Positions 36,624-46,216 of a stretch of 64,000 nt of DNA are shown here, in pieces; the first letter of the stretch is position 1, and every line of letters starts with the position of its first letter. Source of the DNA: Maribacter aquimaris (lineage in GTDB: Bacteria; Bacteroidota; Bacteroidia; Flavobacteriales; Flavobacteriaceae); the NCBI RefSeq assembly GCF_014596745.1, contig NZ_JABTCF010000001.1, forward strand, positions 62,001-126,000. The letters run 5' to 3'. The translations under genes and the position numbers were made by a program. Below the pieces are notes generated by a model. The model was not told where the DNA came from. It ran no database searches and saw nothing but the letters and a program-made list of their open reading frames with translations.

Positions 36624-37661
36624 ATGGTATTTACAGCAGGTCAAATTGCGGGCATTTTAGAAGGAGAAGTTGAAGGTAACCCTGAGATTTCAGTACACAA
36701 ACTCGCCAAGATAGAGGAGGGCGAAATAGGTTCGTTGACATTTTTAGCCAATCCCAAATACACCTCTTACATCTACACTACAAAGGCCTCAGTGACCATT
36801 GTAAATAAAGATTTTGTTCCGGAACAGCATATTGAAACCACCATGATCAAGGTGGATGATGCGTATGAATCCTTTTCAAAACTCTTGCAATACTACAATG
36901 AGGTTAAAAATAATAAAGTTGGGATAGAGTCCCCAGTCTTTAAAGCCGATGACGCCGTTTATGGTGATAATTTCTATCTAGGGGCGTTTGCGTATATTGG
37001 AAGTAAGGTGATTATTGGAAACAATGTTAAGATCTATCCCAATGTATTTATAGGTGATAATGTAAGAATTGATGATAATGTCACCATATTTGCAGGAGCC
37101 AGAATATATTCTGAAACCGTAATCGGTAAGAATTGCATGATTCACAGTGGTGCGATCATAGGTGCGGATGGTTTTGGATATTCCCCAAATAAAAACGGTG
37201 AATTCATAAGGGTTCCCCAAACCGGGAATGTTGTTCTGGAAGACAATGTCGATGTTGGTGCAGGCACCACCATTGACAGGGCCACATTAGGTTCTACCTT
37301 AATAAAGAAAGGGGTTAAATTGGATAATCAGATTCAAATCGCCCATAATGTAGAAATCGGTAAAAACACGGTTATTGCTGCACAAACGGGTATTGCCGGT
37401 TCGGCGAAAATTGGCGAAAATTGTATGATCGGCGGACAAGTGGGTATTGTTGGTCATATTACGATCGGAAATAATGTAAAAATTCAGGCCCAATCAGGTA
37501 TTGGCCGAAATATAAAGGACAATGAAGTATTACAGGGATCTCCTGCATTAACGTATGGGGATTTTAATAAGTCTTATGTTCATTTTAAGAACCTACCTAA
37601 GATTGTAAAGAAAATTGAAAAACTGGAAAAAAAGATTGACAGTGATCAAAACAACGGATAA
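36624..37661 (+). CDS. lpxD: UDP-3-O-(3-hydroxyacyl)glucosamine N-acyltransferase (first copy)
   Basis: A 345-residue LpxD that adds the second 3-hydroxyacyl chain to UDP-glucosamine in lipid A synthesis. An N-terminal uridine-binding domain (about 1-100) is followed by a left-handed beta-helix built from hexapeptide repeats (about 100-310), and the catalytic His lies in LDNQIQIAHNVEIG (about 233-246). The C-terminal helix is Lys-rich. It is the first gene of the lipid A cluster and overlaps the next gene by 20 bp at the chosen start, so the two are translationally linked. A second lpxD-like gene lies 2.8 kb further on. Confidence 0.92.
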   Translation: MVFTAGQIAGILEGEVEGNPEISVHKLAKIEEGEIGSLTFLANPKYTSYIYTTKASVTIVNKDFVPEQHIETTMIKVDDAYESFSKLLQYYNEVKNNKVGIESPVFKADDAVYGDNFYLGAFAYIGSKVIIGNNVKIYPNVFIGDNVRIDDNVTIFAGARIYSETVIGKNCMIHSGAIIGADGFGYSPNKNGEFIRVPQTGNVVLEDNVDVGAGTTIDRATLGSTLIKKGVKLDNQIQIAHNVEIGKNTVIAAQTGIAGSAKIGENCMIGGQVGIVGHITIGNNVKIQAQSGIGRNIKDNEVLQGSPALTYGDFNKSYVHFKNLPKIVKKIEKLEKKIDSDQNNG

Positions 37662-39042
37662 ACAAAGAACAATTGCAAAAGAGGCTACGCTGAAAGGTGT
37701 AGGCTTGCATACAGGGGAAAATGTTACTTTGAAATTCACCCCTGCCCCTATAAACCATGGTTATGCATTTAAACGTGTTGACTTGGAAGGAGAGCCTATT
37801 ATAGAGGCTGATGCCAACTATGTCATCAACACCCAAAGAGGCACCAACCTAGAAAAACGTGGGGTCAAAATCCATACGTCGGAACATGTTTTGGCTGCTT
37901 TGGTCGGATTGGAAATCGATAATGTGATCATTGAATTGGATTCTCCGGAACCTCCTATTATGGATGGCTCTTCCAAGTTCTTCGTTGAGGCCTTGGAGAA
38001 CGCGGGTATTGTTGAACAGGAAGCAGACCGCGAGGAATACATCGTTAAGGATGTCATATCGTATAAAGATGATGCCACAGGAAGTGAAATAACAATAATA
38101 CCATCCGATACTTATCAAATCACCGCAATGGTAGATTTTGGTACAAAAGTGTTGGGGACACAGAATGCTACTTTGCACAAGCTATGCGATTTCAAAAAGG
38201 AAATAGCGGATGCACGGACCTTCAGTTTTCTTCACGAACTGGAAACCCTTCTCGAAAATGGTTTGATTAAAGGCGGGGACCTTAACAACGCCATTGTTTA
38301 TGTAGATAAGAAGATTTCGTCAAAAACCATGGAAAAACTCGAAAAGGCTTTCAATAAAAAGAAGCTTTCGGTAAAACCCAATGGTATCCTGGACAACTTG
38401 ACATTGCACCAACCCAATGAAGCCGCTAGGCACAAATTACTCGATGTGATTGGGGATTTGGCCTTGGCCGGAATACGGATTAGGGGTAAGGTAATTGCGA
38501 ATAAGCCGGGTCATTTTGTGAATACCCAATTCGCAAAGAAATTGTCCAAGATCATTAAAATGGAAAGGCGCAACAATATTCCTAAATATGATTTGAGCAA
38601 GCCTCCTTTGATGGATATCCATCAGATTATGGCCATGCTTCCACATAGACCTCCTTTCTTATTGATCGATAGGATATTGGAACTTTCTGACCAACATGTG
38701 GTAGGAATGAAGAATGTCACCATGAACGAACCGTTTTTTGTAGGACATTTTCCAGACGCACCGGTAATGCCTGGTGTACTGCAGGTTGAGGCCATGGCCC
38801 AAACTGGGGGAATCCTCGTATTGAGTACCGTTCCCGACCCTGAAAATTACCTTACATTGTTCATGAAAATCGACAATGTCAAATTTAAACAGAAAGTACT
38901 TCCAGGGGATACCCTTATTTTCCACTGTAGTTTAATTTCACCCATACGACGGGGGATATGCCATATGCAAGCGTATGCTTATGCCAATGATAAATTGGTG
39001 TGTGAGGCCGAAATGATGGCCCAAATCGTAAAAAAGAACTAA
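37642..39042 (+). CDS. lpxC/fabZ: Bifunctional UDP-3-O-acyl-GlcNAc deacetylase / 3-hydroxyacyl-ACP dehydratase
   Basis: A fused enzyme typical of Bacteroidota. The LpxC domain (about 1-305) removes the acetyl group committing lipid A synthesis, with Zn ligands visible in SEHVLAALVG and NEAARHKLLDVIGDLAL. The FabZ domain (about 325-465) dehydrates 3-hydroxyacyl-ACP in fatty acid synthesis and has MLPHRPPFLLIDRI and HFPDAPVMPGVLQVEAMAQ. The start is taken as the GTG at 37642 (VIKTTDKQRTIAKE), which suits related starts; TTG codons at 37615 and 37636 are alternatives. It precedes lpxA by 3 bp. Confidence 0.93.
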   Translation: MIKTTDKQRTIAKEATLKGVGLHTGENVTLKFTPAPINHGYAFKRVDLEGEPIIEADANYVINTQRGTNLEKRGVKIHTSEHVLAALVGLEIDNVIIELDSPEPPIMDGSSKFFVEALENAGIVEQEADREEYIVKDVISYKDDATGSEITIIPSDTYQITAMVDFGTKVLGTQNATLHKLCDFKKEIADARTFSFLHELETLLENGLIKGGDLNNAIVYVDKKISSKTMEKLEKAFNKKKLSVKPNGILDNLTLHQPNEAARHKLLDVIGDLALAGIRIRGKVIANKPGHFVNTQFAKKLSKIIKMERRNNIPKYDLSKPPLMDIHQIMAMLPHRPPFLLIDRILELSDQHVVGMKNVTMNEPFFVGHFPDAPVMPGVLQVEAMAQTGGILVLSTVPDPENYLTLFMKIDNVKFKQKVLPGDTLIFHCSLISPIRRGICHMQAYAYANDKLVCEAEMMAQIVKKN

Positions 39043-39045
39043 TAT

Positions 39046-39831
39046 ATGAACCAACCGCTTGCCTATATTCATCCAGGCGCCAAAATTGCGAAAAATGTTG
39101 TCGTTGAACCTTTTACCACCATACATAACAATGTTATCATTGGGGATGGTACTTGGATCGGTTCCAACGTTACCATAATGGAAGGGGCCCGTATCGGAAA
39201 AAATTGTAATATTTTCCCAGGTGCGGTAATCTCCGCTTCTCCCCAGGATTTAAAATATGAAGGGGAAGAAACCGTAGTGATCATTGGTGATAATACCACC
39301 ATACGCGAATGTGCGACCATTCACAAAGGCACTTCCGATAGAATGAAAACGGTTATAGGAAAAAACTGTTTGATTATGGCTTATTGCCATATTGCCCACG
39401 ATTGTCTAGTAGGTGATAATTGTATTTTTTCCAACAATTCGACATTGGCAGGACACGTAACCATAGGGGATAATGTTATTTTGGCCGGTTTAGTGGCCGT
39501 ACACCAATTTGTATCCATCGGAGGACATGCTTTTGTCACAGGAGGGTCTTTGGTACGTAAAGATGTACCCCCTTATGTTAAAGCGGCACGTGAACCTTTG
39601 TCTTATGTGGGAATCAACTCTGTCGGACTTCGAAGAAGGGGATTTACCTCTGAGAAAATACATGAGATACAGAATATATATCGTATCCTGTATCAAAAAC
39701 ATTACAATAATACCCAAGCGGTCCAGATTATTGAGGCCGAAATGGAGGCCACTCCCGAACGGGATGAAATTCTTCAATTTATCAGGGATTCACAACGCGG
39801 TATTATGAAAGGTTATTTTAGTACTAATTAA
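39046..39831 (+). CDS. lpxA: UDP-N-acetylglucosamine acyltransferase
   Basis: A 261-residue LpxA that transfers a 3-hydroxyacyl group to UDP-GlcNAc, the first lipid A step. Nearly all of residues 1-190 are hexapeptide repeats forming a left-handed beta-helix, with the catalytic His in AYCHIAHDCLVG (about 119-130). The C-terminal helices include KIHEIQNIYRILYQKHYNN. The length is normal. It is 3 bp after lpxC/fabZ and 8 bp before efp. Confidence 0.95.
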   Translation: MNQPLAYIHPGAKIAKNVVVEPFTTIHNNVIIGDGTWIGSNVTIMEGARIGKNCNIFPGAVISASPQDLKYEGEETVVIIGDNTTIRECATIHKGTSDRMKTVIGKNCLIMAYCHIAHDCLVGDNCIFSNNSTLAGHVTIGDNVILAGLVAVHQFVSIGGHAFVTGGSLVRKDVPPYVKAAREPLSYVGINSVGLRRRGFTSEKIHEIQNIYRILYQKHYNNTQAVQIIEAEMEATPERDEILQFIRDSQRGIMKGYFSTN

Positions 39832-39839
39832 ATTTATAT

Positions 39840-40406
39840 ATGGCATCAACATCAGATATTAGAAAAGGATTGTGCATTAAATACAACCACGACATTTATA
39901 AGGTTATTGAATTTTTACATGTAAAACCGGGTAAGGGTCCGGCTTTTGTACGAACAAAACTTAAAAGTGTAACAAGTGGCAAAGTGGTCGACAACACCTT
40001 TTCTGCAGGTCATAAAATCGAAGACGTACGTGTTGAAACAAGATCTTATCAATATTTATATGCGGAAGGCGATACCTTTCACTTTATGAATACCGATGAT
40101 TACAATCAGATATCACTTCAGAAAAGCTCTTTGGATGCTCCTGATTTGTTAAAAGAAGGTGAAGTTGTGACCATTTTGTTCAATACGGAGGACAGTATGC
40201 CTTTATCTGTGGATATGCCTGCCAGTGTTATTCTGGAAATAACCCACGCAGAGCCTGGTGTTAAAGGAAATACCGCTACAAATGCCACCAAACCGGCAAC
40301 CGTGGAAACCGGTGCAAGGGTCAATGTTCCCCTTTTTATCAATGAAGGGGATAAAATCAAGATCGATACCGAAAAGGGTAATTATATGGAAAGGGTAAAG
40401 GAATAA
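39840..40406 (+). CDS. efp: Elongation factor P
   Basis: A 188-residue EF-P that rescues ribosomes stalled at polyproline. The tip loop reads VKPGKGPAFVR with Lys32 at the modification position, the Lys type rather than the Arg type. The three beta-barrel domains and the C-terminal GDKIKIDTEKGNYMER are normal. Placement between two lipid A genes is interesting but consistent with a growth-linked operon. Confidence 0.96.
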   Translation: MASTSDIRKGLCIKYNHDIYKVIEFLHVKPGKGPAFVRTKLKSVTSGKVVDNTFSAGHKIEDVRVETRSYQYLYAEGDTFHFMNTDDYNQISLQKSSLDAPDLLKEGEVVTILFNTEDSMPLSVDMPASVILEITHAEPGVKGNTATNATKPATVETGARVNVPLFINEGDKIKIDTEKGNYMERVKE

Positions 40407-40441
40407 ATACCTAACCAGAATATTGAAAATCACTTTATGCC

Positions 40442-41374
40442 ATGAGATTTCCTAGCCCACACACCCTTGAACAACTTGCGACCATAATAGATTGTTCCTA
40501 TGTAGGTTCCCCGGATTTTAAGGTTTTGGGAATGAACGAGATCCATGTAGTGCAAAATGGGGAAATAGTCTTTGTAGACCATCCAAAGTATTACGATAAG
40601 GCCTTAAAATCAAAGGCTTCGGTTGTTTTGATAAACAAAGATGTGGAATGCCCCGAAGGAAAAGCATTGTTGATATCTGACGATCCGTTTAGGGATTTCA
40701 ACAAACTGTCTAAATTCTTTCGACCTTTCCAACAAAGTACGTTATCGATATCCAGTTCTGCCAAAGTTGGGGAGGGTACAATTATCCAACCCCATGTATT
40801 TATCGGTAATAATGTGACCATTGGGAAAGATTGCCTTATACATTCCAATGTCAGTATTTATGATAATTGTGTAATAGGGGATGGTGTTACCATTCATGCA
40901 GGTACCGTATTGGGTGCCGATGCCTTCTATTACAAAAAAAGACCTGAAGGATTCGATAAACTGATTTCCTGTGGGCGCGTTGTTCTTGAGGATTATGTTG
41001 AATTAGGGGCCTTGTGTACGATTGACAAAGGGGTAACCGGGGATACTACGATAAAACGAGGTACCAAATTGGACAATCAAGTACACGTTGGCCATGATAC
41101 CGTTATTGGGGAACTGTGCCTAATAGCATCACAGACAGGCATAGCAGGTTGTGTGATTATTGAGGATGAAGTTACCATATGGGGTCAAGTCGGGACCAAT
41201 AGTGGAATAACAATTGGCTCCAAAGCCGTAATCATGGGACAAACGGGAGTAACAAAATCCGTTCCTGGGGGTAAAAGTTATTTTGGCACCCCCATTGAAG
41301 AATCCAGGGAGAAATTAAAGCAATTAGCTTACGTGAAAAAAATTCCCGAAATTATAGCAAAATTAAAAGAATAA
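40442..41374 (+). CDS. LpxD-like acyltransferase (second copy)
   Basis: A 310-residue hexapeptide-repeat protein of the LpxD family. The N-terminal domain (about 1-95) has the LpxD-like VLINKDVECPEGKALL, and the beta-helix includes DNQVHVGHDTVIGELC, which keeps the catalytic-type His. The sequence differs from the first lpxD gene throughout, so it is a paralogue and not a tandem duplicate. Both may be LpxD enzymes with different acyl-chain preferences, or this one may use another nucleotide sugar. It follows efp by 36 bp and is followed by sucD. Confidence 0.82.
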   Translation: MRFPSPHTLEQLATIIDCSYVGSPDFKVLGMNEIHVVQNGEIVFVDHPKYYDKALKSKASVVLINKDVECPEGKALLISDDPFRDFNKLSKFFRPFQQSTLSISSSAKVGEGTIIQPHVFIGNNVTIGKDCLIHSNVSIYDNCVIGDGVTIHAGTVLGADAFYYKKRPEGFDKLISCGRVVLEDYVELGALCTIDKGVTGDTTIKRGTKLDNQVHVGHDTVIGELCLIASQTGIAGCVIIEDEVTIWGQVGTNSGITIGSKAVIMGQTGVTKSVPGGKSYFGTPIEESREKLKQLAYVKKIPEIIAKLKE

Positions 41375-41409
41375 CCCCGTTATGGCTTTTCAAATAATAA
41401 GCTATGGCA

Positions 41410-41417
41410 TATTTTTG
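41410..41417 (+). promoter_or_regulatory. -7 promoter box of sucD
   Basis: TATTTTTG, a perfect TAnnTTTG, 24 bp before the start codon. Confidence 0.45.
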
Positions 41418-41441
41418 TGAATAAAATAAAATAAAACCTTT

Positions 41442-42314
41442 ATGAGCGTTCTAGTCAACAAAAATTCCAAAATAATTGTTCAAGGATTTACCGGTAGCGA
41501 AGGAACCTTCCACGCAGAGCAAATGATAGCTTATGGTACCAATGTAGTTGGTGGTGTTACTCCGGGAAAAGGAGGGCAAGAACATTTAGGAAGACCTGTA
41601 TTCAATACGGTTGAAGAGGCTGTTGAAAAAGTAGGGGCTGACACGACCATTATTTTTGTGCCGCCAGCCTTTGCCGCTGATGCCATTATGGAAGCAGCTA
41701 GTGCGGGTATTAAGGTAATCATCACGATTACAGAGGGTATTCCGGTTGCCGATATGGTCAAAGCGGCCGATTACATAAAGGATAAGGATTGCCGATTGGT
41801 TGGACCCAACTGTCCCGGGGTTATCACGCCAGGAGAAGCCAAGGTTGGGATTATGCCTGGTTTTGTTTTTAAGAAAGGTAATGTTGGTATCGTATCCAAA
41901 TCAGGTACACTCACGTATGAAGCAGCCGATCAGGTTGTTCGCCAAGGATTGGGAATCACTACCGCCATAGGTATTGGAGGAGATCCTATCATCGGAACAA
42001 CAACCAAGGAAGCCGTTGAATTATTGATCAATGACCCGGAAACCGAATGTGTTGTAATGATCGGTGAGATTGGAGGACAATTAGAGGCCGATGCCGCCAA
42101 GTGGTATAAGGAAAGCGGAAGTAAAAAACCCATTGTAGGATTCATCGCTGGGGAAACAGCTCCTGCAGGTAGGACCATGGGACATGCAGGTGCTATCGTA
42201 GGAGGAAGTGATGATACAGCCCAAGCCAAAAAGGCCATTATGAGGGAATGTGGAATCAATGTTGTTGATTCCCCTGCGGAAATAGGCATTAAAGTGAAAG
42301 AGGTGATGGGATAG
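41442..42314 (+). CDS. sucD: Succinyl-CoA ligase subunit alpha
   Basis: A 290-residue alpha subunit of the TCA-cycle enzyme that makes ATP or GTP while releasing succinate from succinyl-CoA. CoA-binding is marked by [18 protein letters not shown], and the phospho-His lies in [19 protein letters not shown] (about 245-263). The beta subunit gene sucC is not in the window. Its own promoter and terminator make it monocistronic. Confidence 0.96.
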   Translation: MSVLVNKNSKIIVQGFTGSEGTFHAEQMIAYGTNVVGGVTPGKGGQEHLGRPVFNTVEEAVEKVGADTTIIFVPPAFAADAIMEAASAGIKVIITITEGIPVADMVKAADYIKDKDCRLVGPNCPGVITPGEAKVGIMPGFVFKKGNVGIVSKSGTLTYEAADQVVRQGLGITTAIGIGGDPIIGTTTKEAVELLINDPETECVVMIGEIGGQLEADAAKWYKESGSKKPIVGFIAGETAPAGRTMGHAGAIVGGSDDTAQAKKAIMRECGINVVDSPAEIGIKVKEVMG

Positions 42315-42351
42315 ACTACCTCTGTCAAAATTTCATATCGAAGATTTACCC

Positions 42352-42398
42352 TCCCGATCGTTCTGATGATTACTCAGCATTATCGGGATTTTTTTCAA
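42352..42398 (+). terminator. Rho-independent terminator of sucD
   Basis: Stem TCCCGAT (42352-42358) / ATCGGGA (42382-42388) with a long loop that contains an inner pairing (CTGA/TCAG), followed by a run of seven T. Confidence 0.7.
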
Positions 42399-42416
42399 CT
42401 TTGGATAAACATATCC

Positions 42417-42424
42417 TATATTTG
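42417..42424 (+). promoter_or_regulatory. -7 promoter box of fabG
   Basis: TATATTTG, a perfect TAnnTTTG, 27 bp before the start codon and just after the sucD terminator. Confidence 0.45.
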
Positions 42425-42451
42425 ATAACCAACAGCATAAAGAATCAATAA

Positions 42452-43198
42452 ATGAAACTGTTAGAAGGAAAAAATGTAATAATCACGGGAGCCAGTAGGG
42501 GAATAGGTAAAGGCATTGCCCTCGTATTTGCTGATCATGGGGCCAATTTGGCCTTTACATATAGTTCAAGTGAAGGTCCTGCCTTGGAATTGGAGAAAGA
42601 ATTGATGGCCAAAGGAGTAAAGGCCAAGTCCTACAAGAGTGATGCCGCTAGTTTTAAAGCTGCCGAAGAACTTGTTTCGCAGGTATTGGAGGATTTTGGT
42701 GGTATTGACATCCTAATCAATAATGCAGGCATCACCAAAGACAATCTTCTCATGCGAATGGCCGAGGACGATTTTGACCAAGTGATCGAAACCAACTTAA
42801 AATCGGTCTTTAACATGACAAAGGCCGTACAACGTACCTTCCTCAAACAAAGAAAAGGTTCTATCATTAATATGAGTAGTGTCGTTGGTGTTAAGGGAAA
42901 TGCCGGACAATCAAATTATGCCGCCTCCAAAGCCGGTATGATCGGCTTCACAAAATCAGTGGCTTTGGAACTGGGTTCCAGAAATATTCGTTGCAACGCT
43001 ATAGCCCCTGGATTCATCGAAACGGAAATGACCGATAAACTTGACGAAAAAGTGGTTCAATCATGGCGTGATGAGATTCCTTTGAAACGGGGTGGGACTC
43101 CGGAAGATATTGCAAATGCTTGTCTTTTCCTTGCCTCTGACTTATCCTCCTATATTACTGGGGAGGTTTTGCATGTCAATGGGGGAATGTTAACCTAA
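42452..43198 (+). CDS. fabG: 3-oxoacyl-ACP reductase
   Basis: A 248-residue NADPH-dependent reductase of the SDR type, the second step of each fatty acid elongation round. The cofactor motif GASRGIGKG is at 12-20, NNAGITKDN at about 90-98, catalytic Ser in NMSSVVG, and Tyr/Lys in NYAASKAG (about 151-158). The GGMLT C-terminus is typical. It precedes the VWA gene by about 66 bp. Confidence 0.95.
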   Translation: MKLLEGKNVIITGASRGIGKGIALVFADHGANLAFTYSSSEGPALELEKELMAKGVKAKSYKSDAASFKAAEELVSQVLEDFGGIDILINNAGITKDNLLMRMAEDDFDQVIETNLKSVFNMTKAVQRTFLKQRKGSIINMSSVVGVKGNAGQSNYAASKAGMIGFTKSVALELGSRNIRCNAIAPGFIETEMTDKLDEKVVQSWRDEIPLKRGGTPEDIANACLFLASDLSSYITGEVLHVNGGMLT

Positions 43199-43264
43199 CA
43201 CAGGTAACGAACTACGTATCGACCATAGTCCAATTGGTCCAAATGGCTTCTAGTTTATAAAGAA

Positions 43265-45298
43265 ATGCAAACAACAACAGTACTTGCGATTATATTAGCT
43301 GCAATAGCTGCCCTGTTGGTTATTATTTTTCAATATTACTACAGGCCTAAAACAAAAGGAAAGCAACGGTTACTGCTTTCCTTTTTGCGTTATTTGGCTG
43401 TATTCTGTACTTTTTTGTTATTGATAAACCCAAAGTTCATTAAAAAAAAGTTCTTTTTGGAGAAATCCAATTTGATCGTACTGGTCGATAATTCTTCGTC
43501 AATCAAGAATAGCATTGGCCAAAATCAGGTAAATGCGATCCTCAAGGAGCTTGATGCATCCGATAATTTAAAGGATAAATTCAATATCCAACAATATGGA
43601 TTCGGTAGGGAATTGAGGGTTCTGGATAGTTTGACTTTTAATGAAAACGCTACGGATATAGCAAAAGGAATCAAAACCTTAAATACCATTTTCGATCACT
43701 CCCAGAGTGCCATTGTACTCTTAAGTGATGGCAACAATACCTTGGGGGATGATTATGAATACTACGGCAATCAGCAAAAATCCACAATATTTCCTTTGGT
43801 TGTGGGAGATACCACGAGGTATGATGATTTGAAGATCGTCCAGGTCAATAGCAATAAATATGCATTTCTAAAGAACAAGTTTCCTCTTGAGGTTTTCGTA
43901 TCGTATGATGGGGAGGATCGTATAGCTTCCATGTTTAAAATAACAATGAATGGTCAAACGGTACACTCCGAAAGGCTGGAATTATCCAAGAACAACAATT
44001 CGGCATCAATAAACGTCCTTTTAAATGCAGCTACAGTAGGTTTGAAGACATTGAAAATAAGTCTCGACCCTTTGGAAAACGAAAAGAACATTGCCAATAA
44101 CATCAAAAACATTGCGATAGAGGTGATTGATGAGAAAACCAACATCGCCATTGTCTCCGAACTGTTGCATCCAGACATTGGTGCTTTGAAAAAATCCATT
44201 GAAAGCAATGAACAGCGCTCGGTAGAGCTACTAAAACCCTTGGATGATTTGGGGAAATTGAAGGATGTGGATTTGATCATCCTATATCAACCGACACCAT
44301 CGTTTAGTAAGCTATATGATTTTATTGCAAAATCCAATATAGCCACCTTTACGATCACAGGTCCAAAAACAAATTGGAATTTTCTCAATAAAATTCAGAA
44401 TTCCTTTTCAAAAAACAGTTATGACCAAGCTGAGGAAGTGAGTCCGTTAGTCAACAAAGGCTTCAATAAATTCAATATTCCCGATATCGATTTTTATAAT
44501 TACCCCCCGTTGGAAACCAACTTGGGCGAAACCATGATAATTAAAAACCACTACGGGTTATTGTCCCAAAAGATCAAGGGAAGTGATATAGGGGAACCCT
44601 TATTGGTCATCTTGGATGATGACAAAAGGAGGGAGGCCGTCCTTTTTGGTGAAAACCTATGGAAATGGCGTATTCAAAATTATCGGGAGCAGCAAAACTT
44701 CAATCAATTTGATGAATTGATCGGCAAAATAATACTATACCTCTCGGTCAATGAACCCAAAGACCGATTGGTCCTGGATTATGAATCTTTTTATGACCAT
44801 GGCAACGATGCCAAGATAACCGTCAACTATTTTGATGAATCATTTACTTTCGACCCCAATGCCCAGATCACGCTACAACTAAGAAAGCAAGGGGCGAATA
44901 CAGTGCAAGATTTCCCCATGCTATTGAAAGGAGGGTATTACGAGACTGATTTAAGTAATATGCCATCAGGGGAATATGCCTTTTCCGTAAAAGTTGAAGA
45001 TGAAAATTTGACTAAATCAGGAAGTTTCAATATCTTGGATTTCGATGTCGAAAAGCAGTTCACATCGAGTAATTACAAGAAAATGGAAAGGCTTGCGGAT
45101 GGTACTGGAGGCAAGTTGTATTTTCCAAAGGATACCCATATTCTTATAGATGACTTATTGGCCAATGACCAATTCAAACCTATACAGAAAAGCGATGAAA
45201 ATGTCGTACCTTTGGTTGATTTCCGGTTTCTTTTAGGATTAATAATCGCAGCGTTGTCTGTGGAGTGGTTTATAAGAAAATACAACGGATTAAATTAA
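43265..45298 (+). CDS. VWA-domain membrane protein
   Basis: A 677-residue protein with two N-terminal helices (about 5-23 and 38-54), a von Willebrand A domain starting LIVLVDNSSSI with the MIDAS residues Asp75, Ser77 and Ser79, and a final membrane helix (LLGLIIAALSVEWFI). The fold and topology resemble BatA-like aerotolerance membrane proteins, but the length and the long periplasmic region do not fit any named subfamily I know. It is directly followed by the prohibitin-like gene (1-bp gap), suggesting a membrane complex. Confidence 0.82.
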   Translation: MQTTTVLAIILAAIAALLVIIFQYYYRPKTKGKQRLLLSFLRYLAVFCTFLLLINPKFIKKKFFLEKSNLIVLVDNSSSIKNSIGQNQVNAILKELDASDNLKDKFNIQQYGFGRELRVLDSLTFNENATDIAKGIKTLNTIFDHSQSAIVLLSDGNNTLGDDYEYYGNQQKSTIFPLVVGDTTRYDDLKIVQVNSNKYAFLKNKFPLEVFVSYDGEDRIASMFKITMNGQTVHSERLELSKNNNSASINVLLNAATVGLKTLKISLDPLENEKNIANNIKNIAIEVIDEKTNIAIVSELLHPDIGALKKSIESNEQRSVELLKPLDDLGKLKDVDLIILYQPTPSFSKLYDFIAKSNIATFTITGPKTNWNFLNKIQNSFSKNSYDQAEEVSPLVNKGFNKFNIPDIDFYNYPPLETNLGETMIIKNHYGLLSQKIKGSDIGEPLLVILDDDKRREAVLFGENLWKWRIQNYREQQNFNQFDELIGKIILYLSVNEPKDRLVLDYESFYDHGNDAKITVNYFDESFTFDPNAQITLQLRKQGANTVQDFPMLLKGGYYETDLSNMPSGEYAFSVKVEDENLTKSGSFNILDFDVEKQFTSSNYKKMERLADGTGGKLYFPKDTHILIDDLLANDQFKPIQKSDENVVPLVDFRFLLGLIIAALSVEWFIRKYNGLN

Positions 45299-45299
45299 A

Positions 45300-46124
45300 A
45301 TGAATAATATGGATAAATTACCTAAAATAGCATTACCAGCAGTATTTGTACTAATAGTCTTGGTGATATTGATATCAAAATCTGCAATTACGATTGACTC
45401 GGGTGAGGCCGGGGTCCTTTACAAAACTTTTGGTGGGGGTGTCGTCACCGATGAACCACCCTTGGGAGAAGGTTTTCATATTGTTGCCCCATGGAACAAA
45501 GTATTTGTATATGAGGTGAGGCAGCAAGAGGTCCTTGAAAAAATGCAAGTATTGTCATCCAATGGATTGGAGATTAAATTGGAATCATCCATTTGGTTCC
45601 AACCAAAAATCGAATTCTTGGGGAAATTACACCAAGAAAAAGGCTCTGAATATATTCAACGGGTTTTATTGCCAACCATACGTTCTGCAGCAAGGAGTGT
45701 CGTAGGCCGTTATACCCCTGAGCAACTATATTCCAGCAAGCGGGATGCCATTCAGCAGGAAATTTTTGAGGAAACCCAAAAAATCGTTGATGGACAGTAC
45801 ATTCAATTAAACGAAGTTTTGGTACGTGATGTAACCTTACCTCCGACTATTAAGGAAGCTATTGAACGTAAATTAAAGCAAGAGCAAGAATCCTTGGAGT
45901 ACGAGTTTAGATTGGTTACGGCCCAAAAAGAAGCTCAAAAAGTAACTATAGAGGCACAAGGTAAAGCCGATGCGAACCGTATTTTAAGTGCTTCCTTGAA
46001 TGATCAGATCTTGAAGGACAAAGGTATCGATGCTACCTTGGAACTTTCCAAGTCACCCAACACGAAGATCATAGTTGTCGGAGGAGGCGAATCAGGTCTT
46101 CCATTAATTTTAGGAAATAACTAA
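45300..46124 (+). CDS. Prohibitin/SPFH family membrane protein
   Basis: A 274-residue protein with one N-terminal transmembrane helix (about 9-26), an SPFH domain (about 31-200, with GEAGVLYKTFGGGV and VRDVTLPPTIKEAIERKL), and a C-terminal coiled coil ending LPLILGNN. Prohibitin-like proteins form membrane rings that scaffold proteases or other complexes. It starts at ATG 45300 immediately after the VWA gene. It ends before the his leader region. Confidence 0.88.
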   Translation: MNNMDKLPKIALPAVFVLIVLVILISKSAITIDSGEAGVLYKTFGGGVVTDEPPLGEGFHIVAPWNKVFVYEVRQQEVLEKMQVLSSNGLEIKLESSIWFQPKIEFLGKLHQEKGSEYIQRVLLPTIRSAARSVVGRYTPEQLYSSKRDAIQQEIFEETQKIVDGQYIQLNEVLVRDVTLPPTIKEAIERKLKQEQESLEYEFRLVTAQKEAQKVTIEAQGKADANRILSASLNDQILKDKGIDATLELSKSPNTKIIVVGGGESGLPLILGNN

Positions 46125-46177
46125 ACTGTTGGATAATGTACATTTCAAAGAAAGAATTGTGCAATTTTGAACAAATG

Positions 46178-46208
46178 TTTTGTGAATTGAAAATAAGTTA
46201 TAATTTTA
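46178..46208 (+). promoter_or_regulatory. Promoter of the histidine operon
   Basis: TTTTG at 46178-46182 and TAATTTTA at 46201-46208 are separated by 18 bp, close to the -33/-7 pattern (last base of the -7 box differs). Transcription would begin only a few bases before the leader-peptide start at 46217. Confidence 0.48.
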
Positions 46209-46216
46209 CATTCGTA

